Of a stretch of DNA of 64,000 nt, positions 25,972-34,155 are shown piece after piece. The first letter of the stretch is position 1, and each line of letters begins with the position of its first letter. The position numbers and the translations under genes are program-made. The DNA is from Mycobacterium pinniadriaticum (lineage in GTDB: Bacteria > Actinomycetota > Actinomycetes > Mycobacteriales > Mycobacteriaceae): positions 1-64,000 of the forward strand of contig NZ_JAPJDO010000022.1 of NCBI RefSeq assembly GCF_026242045.1, in the 5' to 3' direction. The notes beneath the pieces were generated by a model. It searched no databases. It was not told the DNA's origin and saw only the letters and a list, made by a program, of their open reading frames with translations.

Positions 25972-26094
25972 GTATACCTTCGAGGCCGACTCGGCGGCGA
26001 TATCGGGCAGGGCGTCTACCACAGTATGCCGCTGCCGCCCGAAAAGTTGTTGCGCCTGATCAAACGTCGGGCGGCCGACGCGAAGATCGGGTAG
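25972..26094 (+). pseudogene. Relic of an EAL-domain C-terminus
   Basis: Immediately after the stop of the preceding gene and in the same frame, the DNA reads through DIGQGVYHSMPLPPEKLLRL and on to a TAG at 26092. This matches the terminal EAL-domain segment (compare HIGQGYYFSPPLSSAKL in gene 1 and DIAQGFLYGAPVDIDTVL in gene 2). It has no start or ribosome binding site. It is a leftover of a third copy or of the original tail of gene 1. Confidence 0.75.
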
Positions 26095-26212
26095 CGGTCG
26101 GCGGAGACTGTCGTTCTCGCCTATGAGCTGCGGTGACGTTGCTAATCTTGCCCTGTCGTCACTGCCGTCGGCCTACCGTCTGTGGCTGCCTGCGTGGCGC
26201 ACAGGGGGTGGT

Positions 26213-28540
26213 ATGCGCAACGGACGCGTGGCCGCATTCATCGCTGCGGGGGGCGCCGCAATCGCTTTGTGGCTCATCGGTTATTGGGTAGCTGCCGCGG
26301 TCGACTCCGCCCTGTTCGTGGTCGCGCCGTGGGTCGCCGCGGGCAGCGCCGTCTGGGCGGCCCGGTCGTCGACGGGTCGGCAGCGCGTGGCCTGGCTGTG
26401 CATGGCGGTGGGGCTCGTCGGCTGGGCGCTCGGTGCGGCATCGATCGTGCACATCGAGGCGTTTCTCAGTGGACACCCGCTGTCGAGCGCAGACACCTGG
26501 CCATTCATTCTGTTCCCGATCGGACTCGGTGTCGCGCTGCTGCTGTTTCCGCCCGGATTGGCCAGGCGATACGTGGGCCGGTTCATTCTCGATGCGGCCA
26601 TCGTGGCGGGGCTGTTCTTCCTGATCTTCTGGCTGGTCGTGATGGACGAGGTGTACAAGGTCGCGGGCGGAGTCGACCATTTCATGCAGATCTTGCCGGT
26701 GGTGTACGCCGCCCTGGAGATCGCCGTGCTGACCTTCGCGCTGCTTCTCGTCGTGCGAGCCCCGTCCGGTCAGCGTTCGACGCTGTCATTATTGACCGCG
26801 GGCCTGCTCGGCGTGATCGTGTCGGACGGCGCGTACACGTACATCTCGGTGAGCACCGCCTACTCGCATGGGGCGCTCGTTGACATCGGCTGGATCGCCG
26901 GTATGTTCCTCATCGCCGTTGCCGCGCTGTCGGCACCTCGCTCGACGGTGTCGGTTCCCAAGGTGCGAACGGAGTCTGCCTGGGCATCGGCGTGGCTGCC
27001 TGGCCTCACCGCGGTCCTGGTGGCGGTGGCCGCGGTCACCGAACCGATGGTGGACCTGACCTCGCGGCCGGTGCTGATGCTGGCCGCGGGTCTCGCCCTG
27101 GCGGTGTTCGCCCGGCAGTTTCTGGTCATCAGCGACAATCATCGGCTCCTTGGCGAAGCGGCGGATCAGGCGCTGCGGGATCCGCTCACCGGGGTAGCCA
27201 ACTACACGCGGTTCAACGAGCGGCTGACCGAGGCGATGCAAGAACGTGAGCACGACCGGGTCCCGGTCGTGGTGATGATGTTGGACCTCAACGATTTCAA
27301 ACTGGTGAACGACAGCTACGGCCATCCCGCCGGTGACCGGCTGCTGATGCTGGTCGGTGACCGCATCAGTGAGGCGGTCCGCCCCGCCGACACGGTGGCG
27401 CGACTCGGCGGTGACGAGTTCGGGATCGTGATGACCGGCCCGATTGACGATTCATATCGGATCGCACGGCGGGTTGTCGAGGCGTTCGACGCACCGTTCG
27501 TGGTGGACGGTCACGACCTGGCTATTCGTCCCAGCGCCGGGGTGGCCGCCGCTGATACCGACGGTTCCGCGGTTGACACCGATATGCTTTTGAAGCAGGC
27601 GGACACCGCGATGTATTCGGCGAAGTGGGCGGGATCTGGCAGTGTGCACGTCTTCACGGCGGAGATGGATTCGGTTCGGGTAGGCCGCGAGTTGTTCCGC
27701 ACGACTGAGGTTTCGGCGCGCGGCGGGCCGGCGGTGCTGACTCTGCTGGGCGAACTTCGGCAGGCCGTTGACCGCGCCGAGCTGACAGTGGTGTACCAGC
27801 CTCAGTTTCGTCTGCGGACCGGCGATCTGATCGGCTTCGAGGCGTTGTTGCGCTGGCCCCGGCCCGACGGCAACGTGCTCGCGCCCCATGAGTTCCTGCC
27901 CATGATCCGCCGGCACGGCTTGATGGATGCGGTGACCGATTTCGTGTTCGCCAGGGCAACCGAGGATGCCGTGCGCTGGCGGGCGGCCGGCATTGACGCG
28001 TCGGTCGCGGTCAACGTATTCGCGCCGTCGCTGGCCGATGCCACGCTGCCGGCCAGGATCGGTGCCGCGCTGGCCGTCAGCGGCCTGCCGCCCGCGAGCC
28101 TCACCATCGAGATCACCGAGCACATGGTGCTCGGCGACCTCGAACAGACCCGAGAGGTATTGCACACGTTGCGGGAGCAGCAGATTCGGATTGCCATCGA
28201 TGATTTCGGCACCGGCTATTCAACGCTGTCCTATCTGCGGGAACTGCCCAGTGACGAACTCAAGCTGGATCAACAGTTCATCGCCCCGGTTCTGGTCGAT
28301 CCCACCGCGGCAGCAGTCGTTCGGGCCGTGGTCGGCCTGGCGCAGGAATTGGGAATCACCACGGTGGCAGAAGGGGTGGAAAACGCGCAGACCGCGGAGT
28401 GGCTTCGGCGCAACGGCTGCGACATCGCACAGGGCTTCCTCTACGGCGCACCCGTCGACATCGACACCGTGCTTGAGCGCTTCGCCGTGCAGCCGAGCGC
28501 TACTCCTGCGACGGCACCAGCTTCAGCGAAATCGAATTGA
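26213..28540 (+). CDS. Membrane GGDEF-EAL cyclic-di-GMP protein 2
   Basis: 775-aa paralogue of the preceding gene with the same plan: about eight to ten transmembrane helices (1-305), GGDEF domain with intact GGDEF at 399-403 and RxxD (RPAD) five residues earlier, then an EAL domain with FEALLRW (EAL 543-545), EITEH, DDFGTGYS and AEGVEN. It lacks the Cys-rich tail of gene 1. ATG 26213 has GGGGGTGG seven bases upstream. The C-terminal 41 bp overlap the convergent msrB. Retained catalytic and inhibitory motifs suggest bifunctional turnover of cyclic di-GMP. Confidence 0.88.
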   Translation: MRNGRVAAFIAAGGAAIALWLIGYWVAAAVDSALFVVAPWVAAGSAVWAARSSTGRQRVAWLCMAVGLVGWALGAASIVHIEAFLSGHPLSSADTWPFILFPIGLGVALLLFPPGLARRYVGRFILDAAIVAGLFFLIFWLVVMDEVYKVAGGVDHFMQILPVVYAALEIAVLTFALLLVVRAPSGQRSTLSLLTAGLLGVIVSDGAYTYISVSTAYSHGALVDIGWIAGMFLIAVAALSAPRSTVSVPKVRTESAWASAWLPGLTAVLVAVAAVTEPMVDLTSRPVLMLAAGLALAVFARQFLVISDNHRLLGEAADQALRDPLTGVANYTRFNERLTEAMQEREHDRVPVVVMMLDLNDFKLVNDSYGHPAGDRLLMLVGDRISEAVRPADTVARLGGDEFGIVMTGPIDDSYRIARRVVEAFDAPFVVDGHDLAIRPSAGVAAADTDGSAVDTDMLLKQADTAMYSAKWAGSGSVHVFTAEMDSVRVGRELFRTTEVSARGGPAVLTLLGELRQAVDRAELTVVYQPQFRLRTGDLIGFEALLRWPRPDGNVLAPHEFLPMIRRHGLMDAVTDFVFARATEDAVRWRAAGIDASVAVNVFAPSLADATLPARIGAALAVSGLPPASLTIEITEHMVLGDLEQTREVLHTLREQQIRIAIDDFGTGYSTLSYLRELPSDELKLDQQFIAPVLVDPTAAAVVRAVVGLAQELGITTVAEGVENAQTAEWLRRNGCDIAQGFLYGAPVDIDTVLERFAVQPSATPATAPASAKSN

Positions 28541-28919
28541 TGCAGTATCGCTGGTCGGTCGGCGTGGGGTAGCCCTCGCCGCTGAACACATGCCCGAGGT
28601 GGCTGTGGCAGTGTGCGCAGAGCACTTCCACCCGGTGCATGCCCATCGAGTCGTCCGGCCGAAGGATCACCGCGTCGGAGTGGGACGGGTCGAAGAATGA
28701 CGGCCAGCCGCAGTGGGACTCGAATTTCTCTGTGCTGCGGAACAATTCGGTGCCGCACGCCCGGCAGGCGTAGATGCCCTCAGTCTTGGTGTCGGTGTAC
28801 TCGCCGCTGAACGGGCGCTCGGTGCCGGCCTGGCGGAGTACCGCGTACTCGGCAGGGCTCAGCCGCTTGCGCCATTCGTCGTCGGTCAGTTCCAGCTTCG
28901 GACCGGGAATCGAACTCAT
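28500..28919 (-). CDS. msrB: Peptide methionine-R-sulfoxide reductase
   Basis: 139-aa enzyme that reduces R-methionine sulfoxide in proteins; equivalent to Rv2674. The structural zinc ligands are the pairs in YACRACGTE and LCAHCHSHLG. The catalytic Cys lies in RYCINSISL and a candidate resolving Cys in ESHCGWPSF. The His/Gly-rich substrate pocket (HVFSGEG) is present. ATG 28919 has a TACCGT -10 hexamer six bases upstream (leaderless type). Its 3' end overlaps the convergent GGDEF-EAL gene by 41 bp. Confidence 0.95.
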   Translation of the reverse strand: MSSIPGPKLELTDDEWRKRLSPAEYAVLRQAGTERPFSGEYTDTKTEGIYACRACGTELFRSTEKFESHCGWPSFFDPSHSDAVILRPDDSMGMHRVEVLCAHCHSHLGHVFSGEGYPTPTDQRYCINSISLKLVPSQE

Positions 28920-28923
28920 GCGT

Positions 28924-30249
28924 TCACGGTACCGCGTGTGGGGTGTCGGCTCGTGGTTCGCGCATCCACGGCGGATCGATACCGTCAGCTAGTCTGCGCT
29001 CGGATTTGGCGTCGGCGTAGCGGAAGTAGAGGACGCAGAACACCACGACCAGCATCAGCGACCAGCCGTACGTGATCTTCATGTATTCCAGGAACCGTCC
29101 GGTCGTCGGCCAGCGCCACATCAACCAGAAGTCCATGGTCAAGAACCCGTAGGTGGCCAACCAGGCCGGCCAGTTGCGCACCACCGAGTTGGGCAGCACC
29201 ACGGTCATCAGGAACGGGAACAACATCATCGAGTAGTAGCCCTGGGCCAGCGAGAGCACCAGCCAGGACGCGATCAGCAGCACACCCGAGGAGGTCAGCA
29301 TCCAGAACAGCGGGTCGCGTTGCCGGTAGTAGCGGTACAGGAGCCACAGGCTCACCACGGCAAGCGCCAGGAAAATCAGCCGCAGCAACAGGATCAGCCA
29401 CATCGGCAGCCCGTAATACACCCCGTTGCCCAGCACCGAGCTGTTGAAGTAGTCCCGCGTCGAGAAGATGTAGGGCAGTGTGCGTTTGACGAAGTCCATC
29501 GGATCGGCCACCAGCGGCCAGGCCGCGGCGTTGAAGGCCAGCGGTACGGCGAGCGCCGTCACCAGCACCCGCCACTGCCGGTTCAGCAACGGCAACAGCA
29601 GCAACACGCCCAGCAGGGGTTTGACCACCAGCGAGAGCCCGATCGCCACACCGGCCCACCACTCGTGGGAAACCTTCCCGTCGAGCACCCACCGGAAGAA
29701 CAACACCTCGCACAGCAGGATGCAGCCGTTGACGTTGGTGAAGACCAAGGTGTTGGTCACCGATTCGGTGCAGAACATCGCCAGCAGCAGCGCGGGTAGC
29801 GCGACCGAGGTCAGCGAGAAGTTGAACAACCGGACCAGCAGGCAGGCCGCGATGATCATCGCCACGGTGTTGAAGAACACGAACCAGTTGTGCGAGGCGA
29901 AGACCGGTAGGTAACCGAACGGTGCCATCAACAGCGTGCCGCCCGGCGGATACAGATAGTGCGGGTCGACGTAGTCGAAGTGCTCGTTGTAGATGGCCAG
30001 CCCGCGGCGGAAGTTCGAGACGGCCCGGTACACCGGGCCGAAGTCGTCGGTGATGTAGCCGTTGCTGGAGAGCACGTAGCTGCGATGAATGATCGACATG
30101 ATCGCGATCGGCCACAGTGCCGAACGCAGCACCGTCGCCGTGCTCGCGGGGCCGGTGCGGGGACGGAAAGCCTTCAGCACGCCGGCGGGCAGGAGCGAAG
30201 CGACGCGGGAATGGTTGGAGTCAGCTAGCGCCACGTCCGCACCGTACAC
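28924..30249 (-). CDS. aftC: Alpha-(1->3)-arabinofuranosyltransferase AftC
   Basis: GT-C fold polyprenyl-phosphate-arabinose-dependent transferase, 441 aa, equivalent to Rv2673. It adds branching alpha-1,3 arabinose residues to arabinogalactan and lipoarabinomannan. About ten to eleven transmembrane helices are present. The first external loop carries the acidic motif NGYITDDFGPVYRA expected for catalysis, followed by HYLYPPGGTLLMAPFG. GTG 30249 gives MYGADV, as in M. tuberculosis. The first 35 codons include an interspersed repeat copy (30183-30214), read as RVASLLPAG. Confidence 0.93.
   Translation of the reverse strand: MYGADVALADSNHSRVASLLPAGVLKAFRPRTGPASTATVLRSALWPIAIMSIIHRSYVLSSNGYITDDFGPVYRAVSNFRRGLAIYNEHFDYVDPHYLYPPGGTLLMAPFGYLPVFASHNWFVFFNTVAMIIAACLLVRLFNFSLTSVALPALLLAMFCTESVTNTLVFTNVNGCILLCEVLFFRWVLDGKVSHEWWAGVAIGLSLVVKPLLGVLLLLPLLNRQWRVLVTALAVPLAFNAAAWPLVADPMDFVKRTLPYIFSTRDYFNSSVLGNGVYYGLPMWLILLLRLIFLALAVVSLWLLYRYYRQRDPLFWMLTSSGVLLIASWLVLSLAQGYYSMMLFPFLMTVVLPNSVVRNWPAWLATYGFLTMDFWLMWRWPTTGRFLEYMKITYGWSLMLVVVFCVLYFRYADAKSERRLADGIDPPWMREPRADTPHAVP
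30183..30214 (+). repeat. Short GC-rich interspersed repeat, copy 2 (inside aftC)
   Basis: CGGCGGGCAGGAGCGAAGCG plus ACGCGGGAATGG, antisense to aftC, in its N-terminal codons 12-22. The frame is kept. Confidence 0.65.
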
Positions 30250-30269
30250 CGGCGCGATGCGTCAGACGC

Positions 30270-31844
30270 TCAGGCGGGGCAGTAGGTGTCGGTGGGCGGC
30301 ATGTCGCCGCTGTCGAGATAGCTGATCATGGGCGGCAGGGCGCACGCCGAGTAGACGCTGGCCCCGTGCCCGAGGCCCTGCCACATCACCCGCTTGCTGG
30401 CCGCGCCGGCGTTGATGACCGTGGCCGCCGACGCGGGCACGCCCTGGTTGCCGGCGATCGGGTCGTTCTGCACGCCGAGCAGCAGCACGTTGACCTTCAG
30501 GTCCTTGGGTTCTTTGGGGGCCGCGCCGCTGGGCCAGTTCAGGCATTTCACCAGGCCGAGTGCACCGACCGTGCCGAATTGGGGGTAGATCTTGCCCCAC
30601 TGGACTACGAGTTCGCGTACCCGGTCGGGGGTCGGGCGGTTCAGGGCGTCGCTGCAGGTGTTGACGAACTGGCCGTCGCTGTCGCGCGTCGCCTCGGCCT
30701 GGTTGATCAGGCTGTTCAGCTGGTTGGTGTCGCCGTTGCGGGCCGCCGCGAGGGTGTTGGCCAGGCTGAGGGTGCTGCCGACCGGGTCTCCGCTCGGATA
30801 GCCCATGGCGGTGACGATCGCGTTGGCCAGCACCGCCACGGAGACGCCACCGGGGCCCCGGCCGGCACGGGCCGAGGACAGCAGCGCATCAACGGCACCT
30901 TTCGGGTCGGGCCCGAGCGCGCAATTGACCGCAACGCATCGCGCGGCGAACGCGTCGAGGGCGGCCTGCTGACCCTTGACCTGTTCTTCGGCCGCCGCTT
31001 CGGCGTCGACGCCGGGCGGGACAGGGGAGTCGAGCACCAGGCGGGCCACCTTGTCGGGGTGTGAACCGGCATAGGCCAGTGCGATCTGCGCACCGTTGCC
31101 GACCCCGATCAGCGCCAGCGCCGGGACGTCCCAGGTGCTGCGGAGTCGCTCGAGGTCCTCGGCGGCGCGGGCGTTGTCGTACGCCGAGTCCCCGGGGGCG
31201 ATGGTGTCGGTGCAGCTCGTTGTCGCCGTCATGGTGATCGCACCGAGGTTCGCCACGGGGTCGTCGCCGGACTCGAACTGGGCCTGGTCGCGCATCTCCT
31301 GCCGGTCGAACGCGTCGCGGCAATCCACCGGGCTGGACATGCCGATGCCGCGGCGATCCACCGAAACGATGGGATGGCTCTTGAGCACGTCGGCTCCCGA
31401 CCGGGACAGCCACACCGGCAGCTGCAGAGATGACGGGATGTCTGTGCCGGTGGTGAACACCAGCGGCCCGGCGTCGGGTGGGGTCTGCACCGACCGGGCG
31501 CGCACCACCCCGATGCTCAGTGTTCCGGTCGCGCCGGCGATGGGGTCCAGGTCGGCGTCATAGTCGGCGCACTCCAGGATCACACCCGGGGCGGCAGGCA
31601 CTCCGGCGTCCCCGAACATCCTCGACGTGCAGTCCTTCCAGCCCAGCTCGTTCTTGGGAGCCGCGATGGCGGGCGGGCCGCCGGCCGGTGCGGTGGTGGT
31701 GGTTCCGGGCGGATTGTGCGCCTTGTCGCTGGCGAACTGCGGATTCGCCGCCAGCCACGGCGCGCATCCGGTGAGCAAAGCCGTCAGCGCCGCGGTGCCG
31801 AGGCTGACTATGGCTCGGGAGGCCCAGACCCGACGATCGCGCAT
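30270..31844 (-). CDS. Alpha/beta-hydrolase lipoprotein lacking the nucleophile Ser
   Basis: 524-aa exported protein equivalent to Rv2672, related to tripeptidyl aminopeptidases (S33, TAP-like C-terminus). The signal ends in a lipobox (ALLTGC, Cys27). The fold is recognisable: VSVDRRGIGMSSPVDC, then the elbow ALIGVGNGAQIALAYAG, then LLLGVQNDPIAGNQG (acid) and WQGLGHGASVYSAC (His). The elbow reads G-V-G-N-G, with Gly249 where GxSxG has its Ser, so classical hydrolase chemistry is unlikely. ATG 31844 follows a TACTGT -10 hexamer by seven bases. Confidence 0.85.
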   Translation of the reverse strand: MRDRRVWASRAIVSLGTAALTALLTGCAPWLAANPQFASDKAHNPPGTTTTAPAGGPPAIAAPKNELGWKDCTSRMFGDAGVPAAPGVILECADYDADLDPIAGATGTLSIGVVRARSVQTPPDAGPLVFTTGTDIPSSLQLPVWLSRSGADVLKSHPIVSVDRRGIGMSSPVDCRDAFDRQEMRDQAQFESGDDPVANLGAITMTATTSCTDTIAPGDSAYDNARAAEDLERLRSTWDVPALALIGVGNGAQIALAYAGSHPDKVARLVLDSPVPPGVDAEAAAEEQVKGQQAALDAFAARCVAVNCALGPDPKGAVDALLSSARAGRGPGGVSVAVLANAIVTAMGYPSGDPVGSTLSLANTLAAARNGDTNQLNSLINQAEATRDSDGQFVNTCSDALNRPTPDRVRELVVQWGKIYPQFGTVGALGLVKCLNWPSGAAPKEPKDLKVNVLLLGVQNDPIAGNQGVPASAATVINAGAASKRVMWQGLGHGASVYSACALPPMISYLDSGDMPPTDTYCPA

Positions 31845-31880
31845 GCCCACCACAGTAGCGACACCGCCGCCGGGCATCGC

Positions 31881-32678
31881 TCAGCCGGCGCGGGTGTAGC
31901 GCCCGTACAGATAGCCCTCGGCGTCGGAGATCAGGTGTTGTCGACGCATCTTCGCCAGCACGTGGCCGGCGCCGGTGACGATGCGTGGCGCGGACCCGCC
32001 GACCAGCATCGGTGCGGTGGTCAGGCACAGCTCGTCGAGCAGGCCGTGTTCGATGAACGTGCCCATCAGCGTCGGTCCGCCTTCGCACAGCACCCGGGGC
32101 AGCCCCCGTTCTGCCAGCGCGGTCAACACCGTCCCGGGGTCGACCTCGGCGGGATCGGCGGCCGAACAAGCGATCACCTCGGCGGCACCGCCGAGCCGAG
32201 ACCGGGCGTCGGCCGCGGCGTCACGGCAGGTGAGCACCAGCGGCGCCACTTCGGTGCGGGTCAGCACCGGCACGTCGCGGTCGAGGCGCCCGGAGCGGGT
32301 GACCAAGGCGATGGGTGGCACCTCGCTCTGGCCGCGCCGCTGCCGGTTGCTGCGTTGGGTGAGGGTCATCTGCGCGCCGGAGTAGTTTTCGGCCCGCGCG
32401 GTGCCGGCACCGACGACGATGACGTCGGCGAGCTCGCGCAGCACCCGGAAGAGCCGCCGGTCACCCGCTTCGCCGAGGCCGCCCGATGTTCCGTCGGTCG
32501 AGGCGCCGCCGTCGAGGCTGGTGATCATGTTGCCCCGAACCACGCAGCCGGTGACGTCGGCGGGGTAGGCATAGAGCTGCGCGAGCCGGTCTTCGTCGAC
32601 GAAACGGCCGGGGCCGTCGTCTTCCCCCAGCAGTGTGAAGTGCGTCCCATCGGGGTCGTTCGGGCTCGGGTCGGGCAT
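31881..32678 (-). CDS. RibD-C-like pyrimidine reductase family protein
   Basis: 265-aa NADPH-dependent reductase of the RibD C-terminal/DHFR-like fold, equivalent to Rv2671, whose M. tuberculosis counterpart has been linked to dihydrofolate reduction and antifolate response. Family motifs: RGNMITSLDGGAS, ADVIVVGAGTARAENY, CEGGPTLMGTFIEHGLLDELCLT. There is no N-terminal deaminase domain, so it is not a full RibD. ATG 32678 (MPDPSPNDPDG) is chosen by homology; the longer frame runs into the tandem repeats upstream. Confidence 0.85.
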   Translation of the reverse strand: MPDPSPNDPDGTHFTLLGEDDGPGRFVDEDRLAQLYAYPADVTGCVVRGNMITSLDGGASTDGTSGGLGEAGDRRLFRVLRELADVIVVGAGTARAENYSGAQMTLTQRSNRQRRGQSEVPPIALVTRSGRLDRDVPVLTRTEVAPLVLTCRDAAADARSRLGGAAEVIACSAADPAEVDPGTVLTALAERGLPRVLCEGGPTLMGTFIEHGLLDELCLTTAPMLVGGSAPRIVTGAGHVLAKMRRQHLISDAEGYLYGRYTRAG

Positions 32679-32696
32679 AACAACGATTGCAGCACG

Positions 32697-32800
32697 CGGC
32701 GGGCAGGAGCGAAGCGACCGGGGGAGTGACACGGCGGGCAGGAGCGAAGCGACCGGGGGAGCGACACGGCGGGCAGGAGCGAAGCGACCGGGGGACTAAC
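32697..32800 (+). repeat. Three tandem 35-bp copies of the GC-rich repeat
   Basis: Units start at 32697, 32732 and 32767, each beginning CGGCGGGCAGGAGCGAAGCG and continuing ACCGGGGGA. The 35-bp period is exact. The array separates the divergent RibD-like and ZapE-like genes and ends nine bases before the ZapE -10. Confidence 0.85.
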
Positions 32801-32808
32801 CGGGCCGA

Positions 32809-32814
32809 TAGGGT
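32809..32814 (+). promoter_or_regulatory. -10 element of the ZapE-like gene
   Basis: TAGGGT, seven bases before ATG 32822, directly downstream of the tandem repeat array; leaderless arrangement. Confidence 0.45.
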
Positions 32815-32821
32815 GCCTGTC

Positions 32822-33838
32822 ATGGACCGCCTCGTCGATCGGCATCCGACGGTCTCCCCGGAACGGCTGGTGGCTCAGCTGATCCCGCCGCCGACGTTCG
32901 CCGACGTCAGCTTCGACTCCTATCGTCCCGACGCCGCCGAGCCCACTCAGGCCGCTGCCGTGGATGCGTGCCGGGCGTTCTGCGTCGAAGCGCAGCGTCG
33001 CCGTGCCGGTAGGAAGAGGCTGTTCGGCAAGCGGGAAACCCTGCCAGGGGTGGGGATCTACCTCGACGGCGGGTTCGGTGTCGGCAAGACCCATCTGCTG
33101 GCGTCGTCCTATCGGCAGCTGCCCGCCTCGGCCGAACACCCCAGGGCGTTCGCGACTTTCGGGGAGCTCACCCAGCTGGCCGGCGTCTTCGGCTTTGTCG
33201 AGTGCATCGATCTGCTGGCCGAATACACAGTGGTGTGCATCGACGAATTCGAGCTCGATGACCCGGGCAACACGACGCTGATCGCGCGGCTGTTGTCCCA
33301 GCTCGTCGAGCGCGGGGTGTCGATCGCGGCGACATCCAACACCCTTCCCGGGCAGCTGGGCGAGGGGCGTTTCGCCGCGCAGGACTTCCTGCGTGAAATC
33401 AACACCCTGGCAAGCATTTTCACGACCGTACGGATCGAAGGTCCGGACTATCGCCATCGCGGCCTGCCGCCGGCGCCCGAACCGCTCACCGACGCCGACG
33501 TCGCGGCACGGGCGGCAGGGGTTGCCGGCGCCACCCTCGACGACTTCGACGCGTTGTGCGCGCACCTGGCGACCATGCACCCCTCGCGCTACCTCACCCT
33601 GATCGAGGGGGTGTCGGTCGTGCACATCACCGGGGTGCACCCCATCGACGATCAGAACGTGGCGCTGCGTCTGGTGGCTTTGACCGACCGGCTCTATGAC
33701 GCCGGCATTCCGGTTGTGGCCTCCGGAACCAAGCTGGACACCATCTTCTCCGAGGAGATGCTCGCCGGGGGCTATCGCAAGAAGTACCTGAGGGCGACGT
33801 CGCGGCTGCTGGCGCTGACCAGTCCTGGGGGGCTTTAG
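32822..33838 (+). CDS. zapE: AFG1/ZapE-family ATPase
   Basis: 338-aa AAA-like ATPase equivalent to Rv2670c; the family includes the division-associated ZapE and mitochondrial AFG1. The Walker A motif is YLDGGFGVGKTHLLAS and Walker B is TVVCIDEFELDDPG, followed by sensor-1-like AATSNTLP and a FLREI motif. The N-terminal RLVAQLIPPPTF resembles the usual ZapE start. It converges on the STAS gene with an 8-bp gap. Confidence 0.85.
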   Translation: MDRLVDRHPTVSPERLVAQLIPPPTFADVSFDSYRPDAAEPTQAAAVDACRAFCVEAQRRRAGRKRLFGKRETLPGVGIYLDGGFGVGKTHLLASSYRQLPASAEHPRAFATFGELTQLAGVFGFVECIDLLAEYTVVCIDEFELDDPGNTTLIARLLSQLVERGVSIAATSNTLPGQLGEGRFAAQDFLREINTLASIFTTVRIEGPDYRHRGLPPAPEPLTDADVAARAAGVAGATLDDFDALCAHLATMHPSRYLTLIEGVSVVHITGVHPIDDQNVALRLVALTDRLYDAGIPVVASGTKLDTIFSEEMLAGGYRKKYLRATSRLLALTSPGGL

Positions 33839-33846
33839 GTCTCGGA

Positions 33847-34155
33847 TCAGATATCGGTTGCCGGTGAGATCTTGGCGAGTTCGGTCAGGCCGCTTACCTG
33901 AAGCACCCGCATCAGTACCGGGTTGGCGATGATGTGAAGCTGTTCGGCATGGGGCGCAAGGGCATTGATCGCCGCGCTGTCCACATAGTCGACCGCGCTG
34001 AGGTCGACGGTGAGGACATCGGTGCCGTTGGCGGCTCCGGCGTGCAGCGCCTCGGCGAAGTCGGCCACATTGCTGGCGTCGATCTCGCCGGTGGCGAACA
34101 ACACCGGCCGGCCGTCGGCGCCTCGATCGGTACGAATGGTCAACGGCGTGCTCAT
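33847..34155 (-). CDS. STAS-domain anti-anti-sigma factor
   Basis: 102-aa single STAS domain (RsbV/SpoIIAA type). The phosphorylatable residue is Ser60 in the motif YVDSAAINAL; the following residues are unusual for the family (DSSG is typical). In partner switching, the unphosphorylated form captures an anti-sigma kinase. ATG 34155 overlaps the stop of the large upstream sensor gene (ATGA), implying translational coupling and joint function with that protein, which carries both the kinase and the phosphatase domain expected to act on it. Confidence 0.85.
   Translation of the reverse strand: MSTPLTIRTDRGADGRPVLFATGEIDASNVADFAEALHAGAANGTDVLTVDLSAVDYVDSAAINALAPHAEQLHIIANPVLMRVLQVSGLTELAKISPATDI

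Noticed and set aside
32697..32800. Possible CRISPR array
   Set aside because: The 35-bp units are contiguous with no unique spacers, and there are no cas genes.
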